Part shown: piece after piece, positions 48,857 to 63,557 of the stretch | Layout of the letters: each line of letters begins with the position of its first letter | How positions within the stretch are numbered: the first letter of the stretch is position 1 | Source: Guyanagaster necrorhizus | Taxonomy: Eukaryota; Basidiomycota; Agaricomycetes; Agaricales; Physalacriaceae | Direction of reading: 5' to 3' | NCBI RefSeq assembly: GCF_019112545.1 | Contig: NW_025064896.1 | Span: 6,702 to 70,701 of the forward strand | DNA length: 64,000 nucleotides | Position numbers and translations under genes: made by a program | The notes under the pieces: model-generated | Told to the model about the DNA's origin: nothing | The model's input: the letters and a program-made list of their open reading frames with translations, nothing else | The model's database searches: none

Positions 48857-51420
48857 TTCCGCAATCGTTGTTAGCTGGAATTTGGAGCCTAGTGAAAGTA
48901 CGAATGCAAGTTAGGTACGTGCAGTGGAGTATGAGGTAGGCGATGTGGAGTACAGGGTGATGGGGGATGATGGATAAGAAAGGAAAAATTTAAATAGGCC
49001 TGATTTTTGCGCCGTCGTAAGGGGCCTACGTCATTGTTCCACGAGATCGGATGACGTCTTAGATCGTCTTATTCCTGTTTTACTATTTTTGTGCGAAGAC
49101 ACGCTTTCGGAAATTACTTGGCATAGATATTGCAGATCAATTTTATATAAACAGTCAGTTGACGGGCGGACTGTTCAAAACCGAGACTAAAAGGAGTCCC
49201 TGATTTCAACCTAAAAAAAGAAGCGTTGGTACTGACGTCATAACGACATGAGGTAATTAAATTTCATTTATAGCGAAGGGTAACGTTGAATGATGACGCG
49301 CGGTGTTCATCGTGTGAAGCTGAAGGAGAGAATGGCGAATGGCAGGCATTGCGGCAGGAATCCAAACGTCGAGGGATCACCAGACAGCTTAAACAGTCGG
49401 GAAAAGGGGAAGTAATTGTAGGCTACTTACCGGCCCGGTGAAAATAAGCTTGTGCTCGAATCAGATCCTCCTGTCGTTCCCAGGCAATCTTATCAGATGG
49501 CGAATGCTTAGACTCCTGTAGGACTGCGAGCTGTCTCAGGAACGTTTTCTAACGCAAATCAGTTTGAGCAGCTTCAAAGAGCCCTAATTACAACTTCCAT
49601 AGACATAGAGCTTGCCTCTCAATAATTCCGAGATTTGTTTCACTAAAATCAGATGTTGCATGGTTTAGGTTTTCCATTGAGAATGGAATCATGAAGGACA
49701 GAAGCATGTGTGTTCAAAGTGACCCATACCTTGAATCTGCTGCACCTTTTGCACATGTTTGCCCAGCCTGACTTGGACCGTTTCAACCATCTGTGTTCCA
49801 TTCGCTGTACTCAAGACTTGACATCGAGATGAAAGCACACTTCTGAGCCGAACAAGCCGAGTTGCTTTACTGAAATCGAAACCCTGCCTGAGACACCTCG
49901 GCAACACTACCCGAGTCCAATTTACGACACGGACTGGTGCGGTACCGAAATATGCTGCTCTAGCCGAGGACTGCAGGTTCGGGACCATTATCTCAATTAG
50001 AATATCACGCAAATATCATTTAAAAAAAGATAGAGAGAAATAACGTTGCATACGCGCACCCCCTGCAAACCAAAGGCCGTAAGATTATTGCAGTGTGCAG
50101 GAATGAGATGAATAAACTCCCAGGACGGGCGGGAACCTTTCAAAAAGGTTGAAATTGATATAGAAACCACAACCGATGAGCCTGTACGACGTGTGATGGC
50201 CCTGCCGAAGAAGAAAGCAAGAAGACTCGAGATCAATGGGCCAGAGTATGCAGGGAGACGGACCGAAAGCGATGAAGGAAACGTGTAGCCGCCACCTTAT
50301 ATCACACTTGGTGCATGACGACCGTGTTGGGGGGGGGACTCGACTCTGCCATCGGAACCGATAATTTGCGAAACGCGCAACGTCCTGAAGCAAGAAAAAA
50401 CACTCATCAGCAATTATAAGATACGGACAGCAGCAAGTTCTGGGCGCGTACAGCGCAGCACAGGGTTAATATAGGAAACGGGAAAACGCCGGAATTATTT
50501 CTCGCCTAAGAAGCCATACCGGGGAAAATTCCTCCGAACGTCGAAAAGATGGAATTGCGCTGTTCTCTGTGGGGGAAGCCCAGAATGAGAATGGGTGTGT
50601 GAGAGTTCACCGGGAGGGGGGGGGGCAGGCCCACAAGGTTCTGAATAACGAAAGAGACTTGGCTGGTGTTAAGAATGTATTCAGCTCGATGGGAAGGGGG
50701 GGTATGGGAAGGAAGATTAGTAACGAGACCACTTTTATCGGTAGTGAGGGTAACAAGCACGGCTTAGCGTGGCGCTGAGGTTACACCGTTTAGTTGCCGG
50801 TAAGTCACCGATGCTACTTGGCCGCAATACAGACAACTGGGGGATCTCTTCTTTAACGGTCGTATCCCCAGATTGATGTGGATGGGAATATGCTGTTGTC
50901 GATATTGCTTAGTATGGATGAACATACGACTGAAGTGGAAGGGGACATGTACGGGCCGCTTATTTTACGACATCAGAGAGAGCGTCCTTTACCACATCTG
51001 TCCATCCCATCACCACCGCCTTGTTGCTACTCTTCTTTGTCATTATTTTCCTTCCACGGGCTTAAATACGACGAAGGGTCGAGCCTCACATCGGCATTGG
51101 AATTTGTCTGTTGGTTACCGCCGTGGACCCCTGACCGTGATAGTTCGGGGAAATACTGAACGCGTTGCAACAGAATAAGAAACGACTCTATTCCGGTAAG
51201 GAACATAAAATACAAGGTAAAAAGAGGAAGAAGAAATCCGATCGCAATCGGTTTCCCCGGAAGTATCTAAGGCTGCAGATCAATAAATGCACATAGCGCG
51301 TCATCCATCCAGATTAACACGCCGGTATATTTACAACGAGCATCCGTGTGGATGGACATTGGCAGAGGTATAAAAATGAGACTATGCAAATGCTTATTGA
51401 AAGCCATCCCAATTAACTAC
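48857..51420. other. Intergenic region with a possible orphan exon
   Basis: The promoter of the zinc-finger gene lies at the left edge (TTTAAATA near 48,990). On the minus strand at 49,436-49,554 an exon-like piece (KTFLRQLAVLQESKHSPSDK, then WERQEDLIRAQAYFHRAG) is bounded by a GTTAG acceptor and a GTAAGT donor, but I cannot connect it to other exons. No other supported gene. Confidence 0.4.
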
Positions 51421-51500
51421 CCATGCTAGGATTCGAACCTAACTCTTATTAATAAGAGTTACCCATGCATTAAACCCACTAGGATATCGTACTACGATGC
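51420..51500 (-). other. tRNA-like relic
   Basis: The minus strand holds a good T arm (TTAGG-TTCGAAT-CCTAG) and a long inverted repeat ACTCTTA/TAAGAGT where the anticodon arm would be. The acceptor arm does not pair and the anticodon cannot be read. Degenerate. Confidence 0.3.
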
Positions 51501-51559
51501 AACGGCCACCATTTCACGCCCTTTGGCAGTTCAGTCAAACCACGGCCTCCCCGCCCACC

Positions 51560-52998
51560 TCAAGTTCGCAGCATACATGGATAGCTTGTTAACCTTCACA
51601 CGCATCTTCAACACCCCGCACCCCGACCCCAAAATTCCGATACGGTTGAAATCTTACAACTCTTCATCCTCACGAACCCCCCCTTCCCACCCAACCAAGT
51701 CCGGCGTCCTTCCAAACCGCGCCGCGCCAACAGCCGCTCCAGCGTCCCCTCCTCAAACCCAAAATTACCATCCATCCTCAGTTTCGCGCCGGGTGAGCGC
51801 CTGGATGAGGGTATCCGTGACGATTGGGAACCGGTAGCCCCCGATCCACACGGGCAGTCGTTATCCCTTATAGTGAGCTCCATCACCAGCGCAGGGAGGC
51901 AAGCGGTCCAGACAGGAGGAAATCAGGACATCCGCCGAATGGATGGATGGACAAATAGATATGAGCGGAGCTTGAGCTTCCTCATCAGCATCCCCAGCAG
52001 TAGTCACCCTCATGGTTGCAGCCCGTCGCCATCGACCACCTCGAGCGCGGGAGCCACGAGGGTACGTGAAGAGGTCGGGGTCAGTTCAGGAACCTCGGCC
52101 TTATTATCCCCCGGGGCCGGGGGGGCCCGCATGCCTCGACTCGACTTGGGGTGACTTGAGGTGCGGGAGACACAGACGCGCACGCGTCCGGTTGCGGGTG
52201 GAACCTCTCGGTCGTCGAGATGCGGCAGTGAGTGCACGCGCCGAGGACCGTGAACATCTCCGGGGGTTGTTGATATCCTAGCGCTCGCGTCGCCGGAGGG
52301 TGAGACTCGTTATATCCACGAGGAGCGCGGGGGAAGGAGCCCCCGGCGAGACCGAGTAGAACGTGATTTTCCGCACGTTCGGCGGGGGCAGTCGAAGCGG
52401 AGAGGACAGGACTGGAAAGCCGGTACGGTACGGTACGTTCGAATCGTAACGGCATAATATGAAAGTCAGACGTGCCGTACTATAATGACTCGAGAAGGTC
52501 ACCCGGAAGGTCAGAGAACACGCCCAGCGAAAACGAAGGGGATGTGCACTGTGCAATGCTTCCATCGGGCCCTCGCTCGAACACCCATCCGACGTGGGAC
52601 TCGTCCTCCCGTCCTTCTTCGGAGCGGAGGGAGAGATCTAGTGGGAGGCCTCCTGGGTGTTCCAGCCAATATTCGAAGCCCGTGCGCATCTGCTCGTATA
52701 GTTCAGGTTGCGAGTCGGGGATATGGAATCGACCCGAACGAGGAATCACAAGGTGTAGGGATGACCACAGCTCGGGAGTCTGTGCAGCTCTGTCGGAAGA
52801 CTACAAATTGTAGTAGTGCAAGTGCCAGCTGGGTCGACAGATTCATTGGCCTCGGAACCTCCTCCCAGTTCATCACGTCCAGCGGTCAGCGTGGCGAGCT
52901 TCTGAGTCAGTAAAGCGATTTCAGCTTCAGATGAGTTTTTTTCCGAATTTTGGTTGGGAGTGGGCATGGTCTGAGGAAATGGCGTTCGAATTGTCAGT
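51560..52998 (-). pseudogene. F-box-type protein, decayed
   Basis: Minus-strand pieces follow the order of basidiomycete F-box proteins. There is a coiled N-terminus (SEAEIALLTQKLATLTAGRD, about 52,950), then TPELWSSLHLVIPRSGRF (about 52,750), YWLEHPGGLPLDLSLRSEEG (about 52,650), and near 51,830 GYRFPIVTDTLIQALTRRE, which is a typical C-terminal segment. The F-box motif between the coiled part and PELWSSL is missing, and stops and frame changes occur. It would have been an adaptor for ubiquitin ligation. Broken. Confidence 0.5.
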
Positions 52999-53239
52999 AG
53001 TTTCCACGTGAACTTTGTCACCACGAGCGGATAACACAAAAAGGTGTTTGCGTGGCGGCCTTTAAGCGCCGCTTCCGCGCAGCAGGTACATCAGAGATGG
53101 ATATCAGATAACTTGGATATCAAAACCAGAAACGGCCCGGTTGAGCTATGACAAACCCTTTGCATTAACAAGCACGGATGTCAGTATCATTAACAATAAC
53201 GTTGGTGTATCCAATCCAAACCTCACCTCACCGAACTTC

Positions 53240-54221
53240 TAGTGCTCTCAAATCCCTTGACCGTGGAATTCCCGTAGTGAAAGCTACCGCCATCACGCGG
53301 TTCTCCCAGTATGACCCAAAGCGGCCCCAGCGCCTGGAAGATAGAGCGTCTCCTGGTCCCCCCCCCCACCGTCTGGCCAGCTCATGAGATGCTACACATC
53401 TTAAACACTGACGGAGCGGTAATGCAGCGCGTGCGTTAAATTCGCCGGCCGGGATACCATGCTCGTGCTCGTCGCCCCGTTCGCTCAGGTTGAGCACGAC
53501 GACGATCTTCCCCCGGCGTGGAGCCGACGTCGCCCCTGGGTTGTCATCGAGGTTCAAGTGACCGATAATGTTCCCGCGCTCGCACTAAACGTCTCCGCTA
53601 GGAACAGTGCTGCGTAGCACGGCGCACCCGTGATCCACCCCGACGAAGGTCAAAGAGGTTGGTTGTACTGAATACCAGCTTCCCGCATGTGGATGTAGGC
53701 CACAGACAATTCCCGCGCGGCGCCGCTCCTGAGGCCAGCGTCAATCAGCCAGAGCGCGGCAATGTTGGTGCTGCCACAGGACAGTGTATTGTATTCCGTA
53801 AGGAGAACCAGGATGCCGTATTCCCTGGCGAGGGCGATGCCGTCCGAGTTCCAATCTAGGTATGGGCCATCTGAGGTGTTGGGCGAGGAAGAAGAGTCGA
53901 TTCCATGTGTGAGAGATAGTATGTGACGTCAGCATTGCTTTCATTCGGATCTTGGCAAGTATGATTCGTGTAATGATGTTTGCATACTGTAAAACGTTTC
54001 ATCAGCCATGGAATGGTAGCTTTTAGCAAAGCGGAGCAACACACGTGTAGTACTTGTAAGGATACCGGTCGAGACCTGCTTGTATGACCTTGGATAGTGA
54101 CCTGCGATGCAACTGAGCCTATTCTGGGAGATGCAACAGTCGAAGATGTCACATACCACTGCGAGCAGCATACTGTAGGACCGCCAAGCACTGCGGCATT
54201 AATAACGCCCTGCTGTTCCAT
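53240..54221 (-). pseudogene. GH79-like beta-glucuronidase family, C-terminal part, decayed
   Basis: Minus-strand pieces match the second half of fungal GH79-type glycosidases. They include AAVLGGPTVCC (about 54,190), ALAREYGILVLLTEYNTLSC (about 53,830) with the ALWLIDAGLRSG and YIHMREAGIQYNQP blocks, then SGWITGAPCYAALFLAETFS. Next come GKIVVVLNLSE with ARAALPLR, and ISxAGQTVGGG, in which the conserved Trp codon is TGA (53,382-53,384). Other stops and frameshifts exist. The family removes glucuronic or methyl-glucuronic acid from extracellular glycans. The N-terminal half was not found, so this is a dead fragment. Confidence 0.6.
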
Positions 54222-54902
54222 ATCTCCAATGACGTGCGTGGCCTAATTCCGAGATCTAACGATTATCACGCATTCGTCGAGAAAATCGCAGAAGAGGAAA
54301 GAGACCAACATAGGTCATTAGGTTATAGTTCTGTCCTCGTGCCATGACCTGCATACAAATCCAGGTTCCTTGTTTCAAAAGTCAGTCAAGCCGCTGGGGA
54401 AATTAACATCCAACCTTACATTCCATTCCCTAGCAGCATCGCATCCAACCTGTTGCATTTTTCTAGGCACGTTGGTTGAAAGTCAAATTGGCGAGTGAAA
54501 AACGGCGTTGACGTGCCAGGTACGGCAAACAAATAGCGGCGTATTGCTCGGCATCCATATTAATTATAATGGACTCGGATCTCAAGCATTACGTTCATGG
54601 TCTGCTTGTAATCTCCAAGGCTCCAAGCTCAACTAATGCAGCTGACGATCTATGTTATGTTTACTTTGTTATGAGACTCTTGCGAGTAATGGTATTGGTA
54701 TTGCTGGTGGAAAACAGATCATATCAGCCGCCGGTCCGAATCGACATCAGGTAAACCTGGTCAGTGAAGAACTATGATATTAAATACAAGTTGTCTACGA
54801 GGTTACATCCAGATTTTGCCGTACAGAGAATCTAGGTATGCATGCGCCAAGTCCAAAAAAAAAGGTATAAATGGCATACCACATATACCACATATGTGGT
54901 GT
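54222..54902. other. Intergenic region downstream of the first transporter
   Basis: No supported gene. A short palindromic stretch (CCACATATGTGG, about 54,888-54,899) lies just beyond the transporter stop codon on the minus strand. Confidence 0.5.
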
Positions 54903-57228
54903 CTATGTCTTACTCTCGGAAATCGGATCGGTGACCGTCCGTTCCTGATCATCAATCTGCTTGCGATGCTGCCCCACAACACCCACACCGCGGAAGAAAA
55001 TCAGCGCCAGAATCGTGGCTACCGAAGATGAATGAAGCTCAGCATCATATGACGACAAGCCAAACTGACATGACATACCCAACACGCCAAAGGAAAAATT
55101 AGTCCACTCGGCCGCTTTATAGCTATCCAATTGAGCAGCCTTCGGTGCCCCATCTGCGTTTGCATCTAAAATCACTCCCATATCCGCCGAACGCTGGCGT
55201 AATACACGATCGAAAACAACAGTCGACACCGTCACACCAACAGATGTCCCGAGCTGTCAACCCCATTAGCTACTTTTCCTCCTTCAAACTGGAAGAGAGA
55301 ACTACCTACCTGGGTCATGGTTTGAAATACGCCTCCCGCAAGACTCTGTTCATGCGGCAATGATACCTTGGCAATGAACAGAGTCCCGCCAGCGAACACA
55401 AAGTCGGCACCAACGACTGCGACTATGGCTGCAGGGAACCCGAACGCCCAGTACGTCGCATTGGGGTTTATTAGACCGAATAGGAGGGGGGCGACGCTTG
55501 TTAAACCAGTTCCGATGGCTGGAAAGGGAAAGTTACTGAGTTTAGGATAAGCTAGCTATTCGACGATAGATGAGCGTACCCATAAACCACACAAGTGGTA
55601 GACGCCCTACAAGAGCCGCTACAATCACATTGCATGTAATTCCAGATACGCACATCGGGAGTAATCGGATCACAGTGAGAAGAGGAGTATATCCTTTGTA
55701 ATTTTGATAGTACAGCTACCGGGGTGAGGGGGGATCGATTTTGAGAATGCAGACGGGTAGATGACGAGAAGAATGGCACACTGCACCTGAGCCCAATAAC
55801 ACCATGCCAAAAAACCGCACCACTGCAGAAACGCAACAGTCATCATAACTGCCACACGGCCCTTTGCTCTTGTCCATAGGGATAGCCGCATCAGAGGCGG
55901 AGGGTTCCACTTGGTCTTGGGCACCGATGGGTCATCCAGTTGCTTCTCGAGGTGGTATTGCCAGTACAGGAATGCCGCAACGAATATCACACCGACTATG
56001 AGAAGCGCGATGATATCTACAGAACCTATCAGGCAACCCAAGGCCAAGTACGGGGGAAAAAAAAAAACACACATGGTGTCTTCCATTGTTGAGGAGCCAC
56101 CTCTCCTTGAGAAAGAACGAAGACAATGAGTACGAGACCGACGGTGACGAGGAATCCACCGATCCAATCAATTCGCTGGTCTGTTTCCGTCGAAGGCAGG
56201 TCGGCATCGATGACGACCAGTCCCATTACGAATGATGCTGCGCACACGCCCTGTGCAAGTGAGCAGTTGCATCACCAGAAACCCAAAAAAACAATAAATT
56301 GAAGATCTCCTACAGCAGAGAGGTAAAAGGGCGAACGCCACGACCGTCTAATTATTTGATTCGTGACAATCCGAGAGGGGGAAAAGGCAAGAATGGGGTC
56401 ACGTACTTGGTGAGCTGCGTTAGTACGCCACCGATAGCTAGTCCAAAGGCACCGCCTAGTGGTGCTCCTGCAGCAAAAGTGGCAAACGCAATGGAGCGAG
56501 CGCGTGATGGCGGAAAGGCATGGGCGAGGATACCGATCTGTGTATAGTAATAAGCAAAAAAAATAAAATAAATCTGATTATACGTAAAAGCATACGGAGG
56601 CGGGTATGGTTGCGGCAGCTCCAATTCCTTGAAATGCTCTCAGTATATCGAGCGTTATAGCGTCTGTTATACATCGTTGATTATCCATCTCGGGTTCACG
56701 GGGAGGTAGGGGGGGGAGGGGGGGGACACAACAACATACCTTTAGAGAATGAACATCCCAAGGAAAAAGCCGCCAGCCACAATGACCCAACACAGAACAT
56801 CCGTTTTCGGCCGTACAAATCCGCTATCCTGCCAAACAAGACGAGTAAACAGCCCTGTCCCCAGACGTCAGACGGAACGTGGGGGGGTGAGGTGTAGTGT
56901 AGGCATTTACAGAGCTTAGAGGATACGCAGAGACGATCCAGTTGAGTTTTGCTTCCGGTATACCGAGGTCATCGCCTATTGTAGGCAAAGAGATCGATAC
57001 CGCAGTACTGTTCGACTGCTGCAGACAAGTGTTGACAGTCAGTGAATGAAAGAAAAAAAAAACATGGATCACGAAAAAAAGTTAACTTGCATTGACGATC
57101 ATTGCAATCGTACAGGTAGCCACGATTAACACAGACCGAAGGCTACTTCTCTGAGTGGGAACAGCCATAATGGGGGGAACCTTGAAATTCTGCTCCGCTT
57201 CGTTCTTGTCTCCCTTTTCGATGGACAT
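54903..57228 (-). CDS. MFS drug:H+ antiporter, DHA2 (14-TM) type, transporter 1
   Basis: It starts at 57,228 (MSIEKGDKNEAEQNF) and ends at 54,903. The first TM reads SVLIVATCTIAMIVN, and exon 2 SNSTAVSISLPTIGDDLGIP with LNWIVSAYPLSS. Motif A is GRIADLYGRKR, and the antiporter-type Gly-rich helix is GAPLGGAFGLAIGGVL. The loop IDADLPSTETDQRIDWIG and helices DIIALLIVGVIFVAAFLYW follow, with LYYQNYKGYTPLLTVIRLLP and HEQSLAGGVFQTMTQLGTS after that. The C-terminus is hydrophilic. The first intron begins GC (AAT then GCAAGT). Near 55,025-55,085 an intron of 60 bases (GTATGT to GGTAG) is open in frame and should be removed to give a continuous last helix. It should export a small molecule in exchange for protons at the plasma membrane. 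Paralogue of 60,933-63,055. Confidence 0.85.
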
Positions 57229-58398
57229 GATGGTAGAAGGAAGTGGAGAGACAGAGACATTTTCCGGCTAAACGCAATTTTCGAGTTGTTTTTCTCAAGT
57301 GCGACGCGTCGCAGAAATTGGAGATGGAAGCCGACGAACCGCTATATCAATGAAGCTCCCTTGCCGGCGGCCGAACTTCCGACCAATTAAATTGAGAGAT
57401 CTTATCTATATCTGCTTTGGACATCGGGGGGGGGGGGACAGACGACGTTCGCTTCTTGAATCTCCCAGGTGAGCTGACGAAATAGACATTCCCTTCTACA
57501 TCACCCTGTGATCCCTGCGTTTCCCCGGAATTCACGCGCGTCGAGTTCAAAAACCATTCACGGTTCATGGGCTTCGCGGCACCGGGTCAACACCGGGTTC
57601 CCCTCCAAGATCCGAGGCCATGCTTGACGAAGTATAAACTGACATGTAAACCGCCTTCAATACCATTACTATCCCCACTTCCCAATGCACGTGGCCGAAT
57701 AATATCGGTTTCCAGCAGGCTATATACATCGTGATACGAATTATGCTCCGACCTCATATCGGAACCGGCCAACTTCGAATCCCTTCGGATCCAGTCTGAC
57801 AAGGAAATCATGGAGTGATTTCGGCTCAGTCCTGACAATGGGAGCCATTACGCATATTAGTTTAGACCTACTTTGTGGATGCCTTACCGTGAAGAGCACG
57901 GTGTTACGAAGGCTTGCATAGGTTACGAGTAGGGCCGCGGAGGAGTAAAGTCCTTCTCACCTTCCTTCTGCCACCTTATTGCTTCCCGGGCCACTGTTCC
58001 AGGAGCCCACTCAAGGCGCTCATCTCACCCTACACTATTCCTAATTAACAGGCTGCGGTTATCTCGTATATTTGTCAAACATGCCATGATCTCTTCCCCG
58101 CCAAGTATGGTTAGCAATTACCGAGATATGGGTGCATATGGATGCGGTCTAGCGCCTCGGATATAAGAGGGAGTTGTGCCAAGTCGACAATGAAGCGAAC
58201 CCAATAATTATATGATATGGGTACCTTTAATTTACATAGCGAATCACACTATCTAAGACTTACGACCGTAACAGTATAGTACCGTACGGCAGACATCCCC
58301 GGGAATTCAGCGACTGTAGAATATCCATTTATCAACGCCTGTAACTTACAGAGGCTCTTCATTACAGACTAAAAGTTGGTACAAAAATTAGAATGACG
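57229..58398. other. Intergenic region between transporter 1 and Hal2
   Basis: Promoter of transporter 1 on the right of its start. Two minus-strand open pieces (57,347-57,568 and 57,587-57,838) carry no recognised domain, and a poly-G run (about 57,427) lies within the first. I do not support a gene. Confidence 0.45.
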
Positions 58399-60567
<2,169 letters not shown>

Positions 60568-60932
60568 GATGAAATGCAATGGCGGCCCCCCCTTTACTTC
60601 CGGAGTCTTTTTAAACGGAAATTATCTCCCAAACGGTGTTATTTTTCGAAACAGGGACGGGTCTGGCCACTAGTGATGCCCGGATTGGGTCGCGCATGGG
60701 AGGTTTCGGAAGTTCCAAAGAGGCAGAGCCTATGATGCGAAATGGAGTCTAACAAAGCATTTTTTACCGAATAAGATATTCCCGCCTATCATTTGATACA
60801 TATGGACACAAAAGGGGGACATGGTTCAAAAAAGTTAAAACGTCCGGTCCGGACATGATTAATCAAACAGCAAAGCCCTGCTGGTACCAATTTGCCATTT
60901 GTGGGCAGGGTGTTTTACAGTGCGGGGGGCTT
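60568..60932. other. Intergenic region, Hal2 promoter side
   Basis: 365 bases between the Hal2 start and the transporter 2 stop. It must hold the Hal2 promoter. I see no clear TATA box or dyad element. Confidence 0.5.
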
Positions 60933-63055
60933 CTAACAATGTGTATCATTTTGAGAAATGGTGGTGCAACTGTCCGTGGATCCACTTTCTTCCTTGTCAC
61001 CCACTGTGTCTGCGACGCCGCGAAAGACGATCAGAGCTAACAATACCGCTGGCAAAAACATCAGGGTCATCTGCATAGTAACACAAACGCACATACCCAA
61101 CGCTGCAAACGCAAAATTCGTCCACTCCGCCGCTCTGTAGCTATCCAAATCAGTTGTACTTTTGCGCGAGTTCGCCTGGCCTCCAGATACTTGATCGAAG
61201 ATAACAGTGGATAATGTGACGCCGAGGGACGTGCCGAGCTAGGGCAAAATGGAAGTGAGCTCAGATGGAAAATTGCAACTATCGGCGAGTATACTTACTT
61301 GGGTCATGGTTTGTACTACAGCTCCGACCATGCTCTGCTCGTGTGGACTAGCCACCTTCGTGACATAGATCATCGTGCAAGCATATACGAATCCAGCACC
61401 CGCGGGCGCCAAGATAGCCGCCGGAAACCCAAAGGCGAAATACACCGAGTCAGAATCGATCAGGGCGAATAGCAAACTGGCGATGGCAGTTAAGACGTTT
61501 CCGGAAACCATAAGGTACACCAGGGGAACGCGGCCGATGAGTATTGTTATCAAGGCATTGTACAGTATACCGGTGAGGTAGGCGGGGAGGAGACGAGTGA
61601 CAGTGGCGAGAGGTGCCAGTCCCATGTAGTTCTGATAATACAACTGTTGGGAGGGATTAGAGGCGGGCACAGAGAGATAGAACGCAAAGGATATACCTGC
61701 GCCCAATACAGCCATGAGTACAAAGCGCACCATGTCAAGAACACAATGATGAACGTAGCTGCGACGCGCCCGTTCGCCCGCGTCCACAGAGATAATCGCA
61801 TCAGCGGTGGTGGATACCGTGTTGAAGACTTCATATCACAGTTCTGTCCAAGGTAGCGTTGCCAAAGAAAGAATGCCACAATGAACGCCACGCCGAGGAG
61901 GAGGAGGGCAACGATATCTATTTTCAGGGTAAGATTCAAGGACCTATGTAGAGACGAAACAGCGTACACGAAGTTTTCCACTGCTCCGGGGCCAGCTCGC
62001 CTTGAGATAAGACGAACACGACGAGCAGAAGGCCGGCACTGATAAGGACCGCACCGACCCAGTCGATCCGTAGATCCGTTTCGGTGGATGGAAGATCATC
62101 GTCAATGACGTATAGACCAAGGACGAAAGTTACGGCAGTCAGAGCCTGGCAGTCGCAAAATAAAGGCGTGGTCCATAGGAAGAGATCGAACTCACTGTGA
62201 TAAGATAAAATGGCGCCCGCCAGGATGGCCTGTTGGGACGGGTGAGAGCTCGTTCGAGCAAAAGAAGAGCAACGCCTTTACGCAGTGAGCTGAGTCAAGA
62301 CCCCACCAATGACTGTCCCAAGCGCAGTACCAATAGGCTGGCCGGCGGTGAAAGCGGCCATGGCCTTCCATCGCACCTGGGAAGAGGGAAATGCATCCGA
62401 GAGGATTCCGACCTGCCAACCATTATCAGTGGAATGAATCATGGCAACATCATAGTCTCTACCGCAGCAGGCATCATAGCAGCACGTCCTACGCCCTGCA
62501 GCCCTCTTAAGATGTCAAGAGTGATATCATCTGGAACGTACATTGGTTGACGAGGTGCAAAGAGGCAGAAATAGAAAGAACTCACTTCTAACAAAGGTGA
62601 TGCTTAATGTGAACACCGCCATCCACAGCGAACCGAGTAGAAATGGTTTCTTGCGACCGTACAGATCGCAAATTCGCCCAAACATCATTAGGAAACAGCC
62701 CTGCATGGTCTATTAGCGCGCTGGAAACACGTAATCGAGACCGAAAGACGACGGACCGTGGTTAATGGACCGGAAGCCACTATCCAGTTCAACCGTGCCT
62801 CCGCAATATCTAAGTCCATCCCGATTGTGGGCAAAGCCACTGAGACCGCACTTGTGTTGGCGCTCTGGAAAACCCATATTAACGCTCAGCCGCCCAGCAA
62901 AAATAAAAGGAAAAAGCACACACATTGACGATGTGCGCCATCGTGCACGCCAGTACTACCAATACAGACTTCACCGCAGGCCTATCGTCAGTCACAGCTT
63001 CCTTTGATCCCCTGGTAGTAACGTTGACAGCTCTATCTGGTGAGGTGGCAAACAT
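60933..63055 (-). CDS. MFS drug:H+ antiporter, DHA2 (14-TM) type, transporter 2
   Basis: It starts at 63,055 (MFATSPDRAVNVTTRG). TM1 reads SVLVVLACTMAHIVN, then SANTSAVSVALPTIG and LNWIVASGPLTT. Motif A is GRICDLYGRKK, and the Gly-rich helix is GQPIGTALGTVIGGVLTQL. The conserved loop is IDDDLPSTETDLRIDWVG, with later helices DIVALLLLGVAFIVAFFLW, LYYQNYMGLAPLATVTRLLP and HEQSMVGAVVQTMTQLGTS. The intron after TM1 has a normal GT donor at the site where transporter 1 uses GC. A 48-base in-frame intron (GTATGT to TGCCAG) near 61,065-61,115 should be removed. It should export a small molecule with proton antiport. It lies upstream of Hal2 in the same direction, 365 bases away. Confidence 0.87.
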
Positions 63056-63557
63056 GCTTGGTGAGTGGAAAAGGCGTCTGTGACAGCTTTAAAAGCTTTA
63101 CGAGGTAGATCTTTTGCAGAAAAGACTGGGACATTGAATGTCGATATCATAACAATCTTCCTTTGAATCAATTTGCATGCCTGCTCAATATCACTTTGCG
63201 GCCGGCAGTGAAGACGCTGGGAAAGCAATACTTTGAAGTCCCAGCATCCATCTAAGAAATCTTTTAAGGGGATACTCTGGGGAGTGATGATAAGTTCCCA
63301 TGAGAGACGAAAAGGTTTCATGAATAGTATGATCCCTGGGAATAGAAGCTGTTGGCGATGGCCTTGTAGATATTGGAATGATCGTCAGAGAACCCGGTAC
63401 CTGCAGTGCTACAGCATCACCTCAGAAGATCCGTAGAGAGTGGGGAGATGTGTTGGATTGTTTGATGCAGATGGTGACATTAGTATAATCGACAACGATG
63501 AGAGAAAAGCTCTTCGAGCCAATGGCCGTTCGCCACCCAACCAGAGGCACATGGATT
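63056..63557. other. Intergenic region between transporter 2 and Hsp10
   Basis: Promoter of transporter 2. A minus-strand open frame (62,992-63,321) overlaps the first transporter exon in another frame and has no domain, so I treat it as chance. Confidence 0.5.

Noticed and set aside
54880..54900. Palindrome CCACATATGTGG near the transporter 1 stop
   Set aside because: Too short to distinguish from chance, and polyadenylation signals in fungi are not of this type.
62992..63321. Minus-strand 109-codon frame upstream of transporter 2
   Set aside because: It overlaps the first transporter exon in a different frame and shows no domain.
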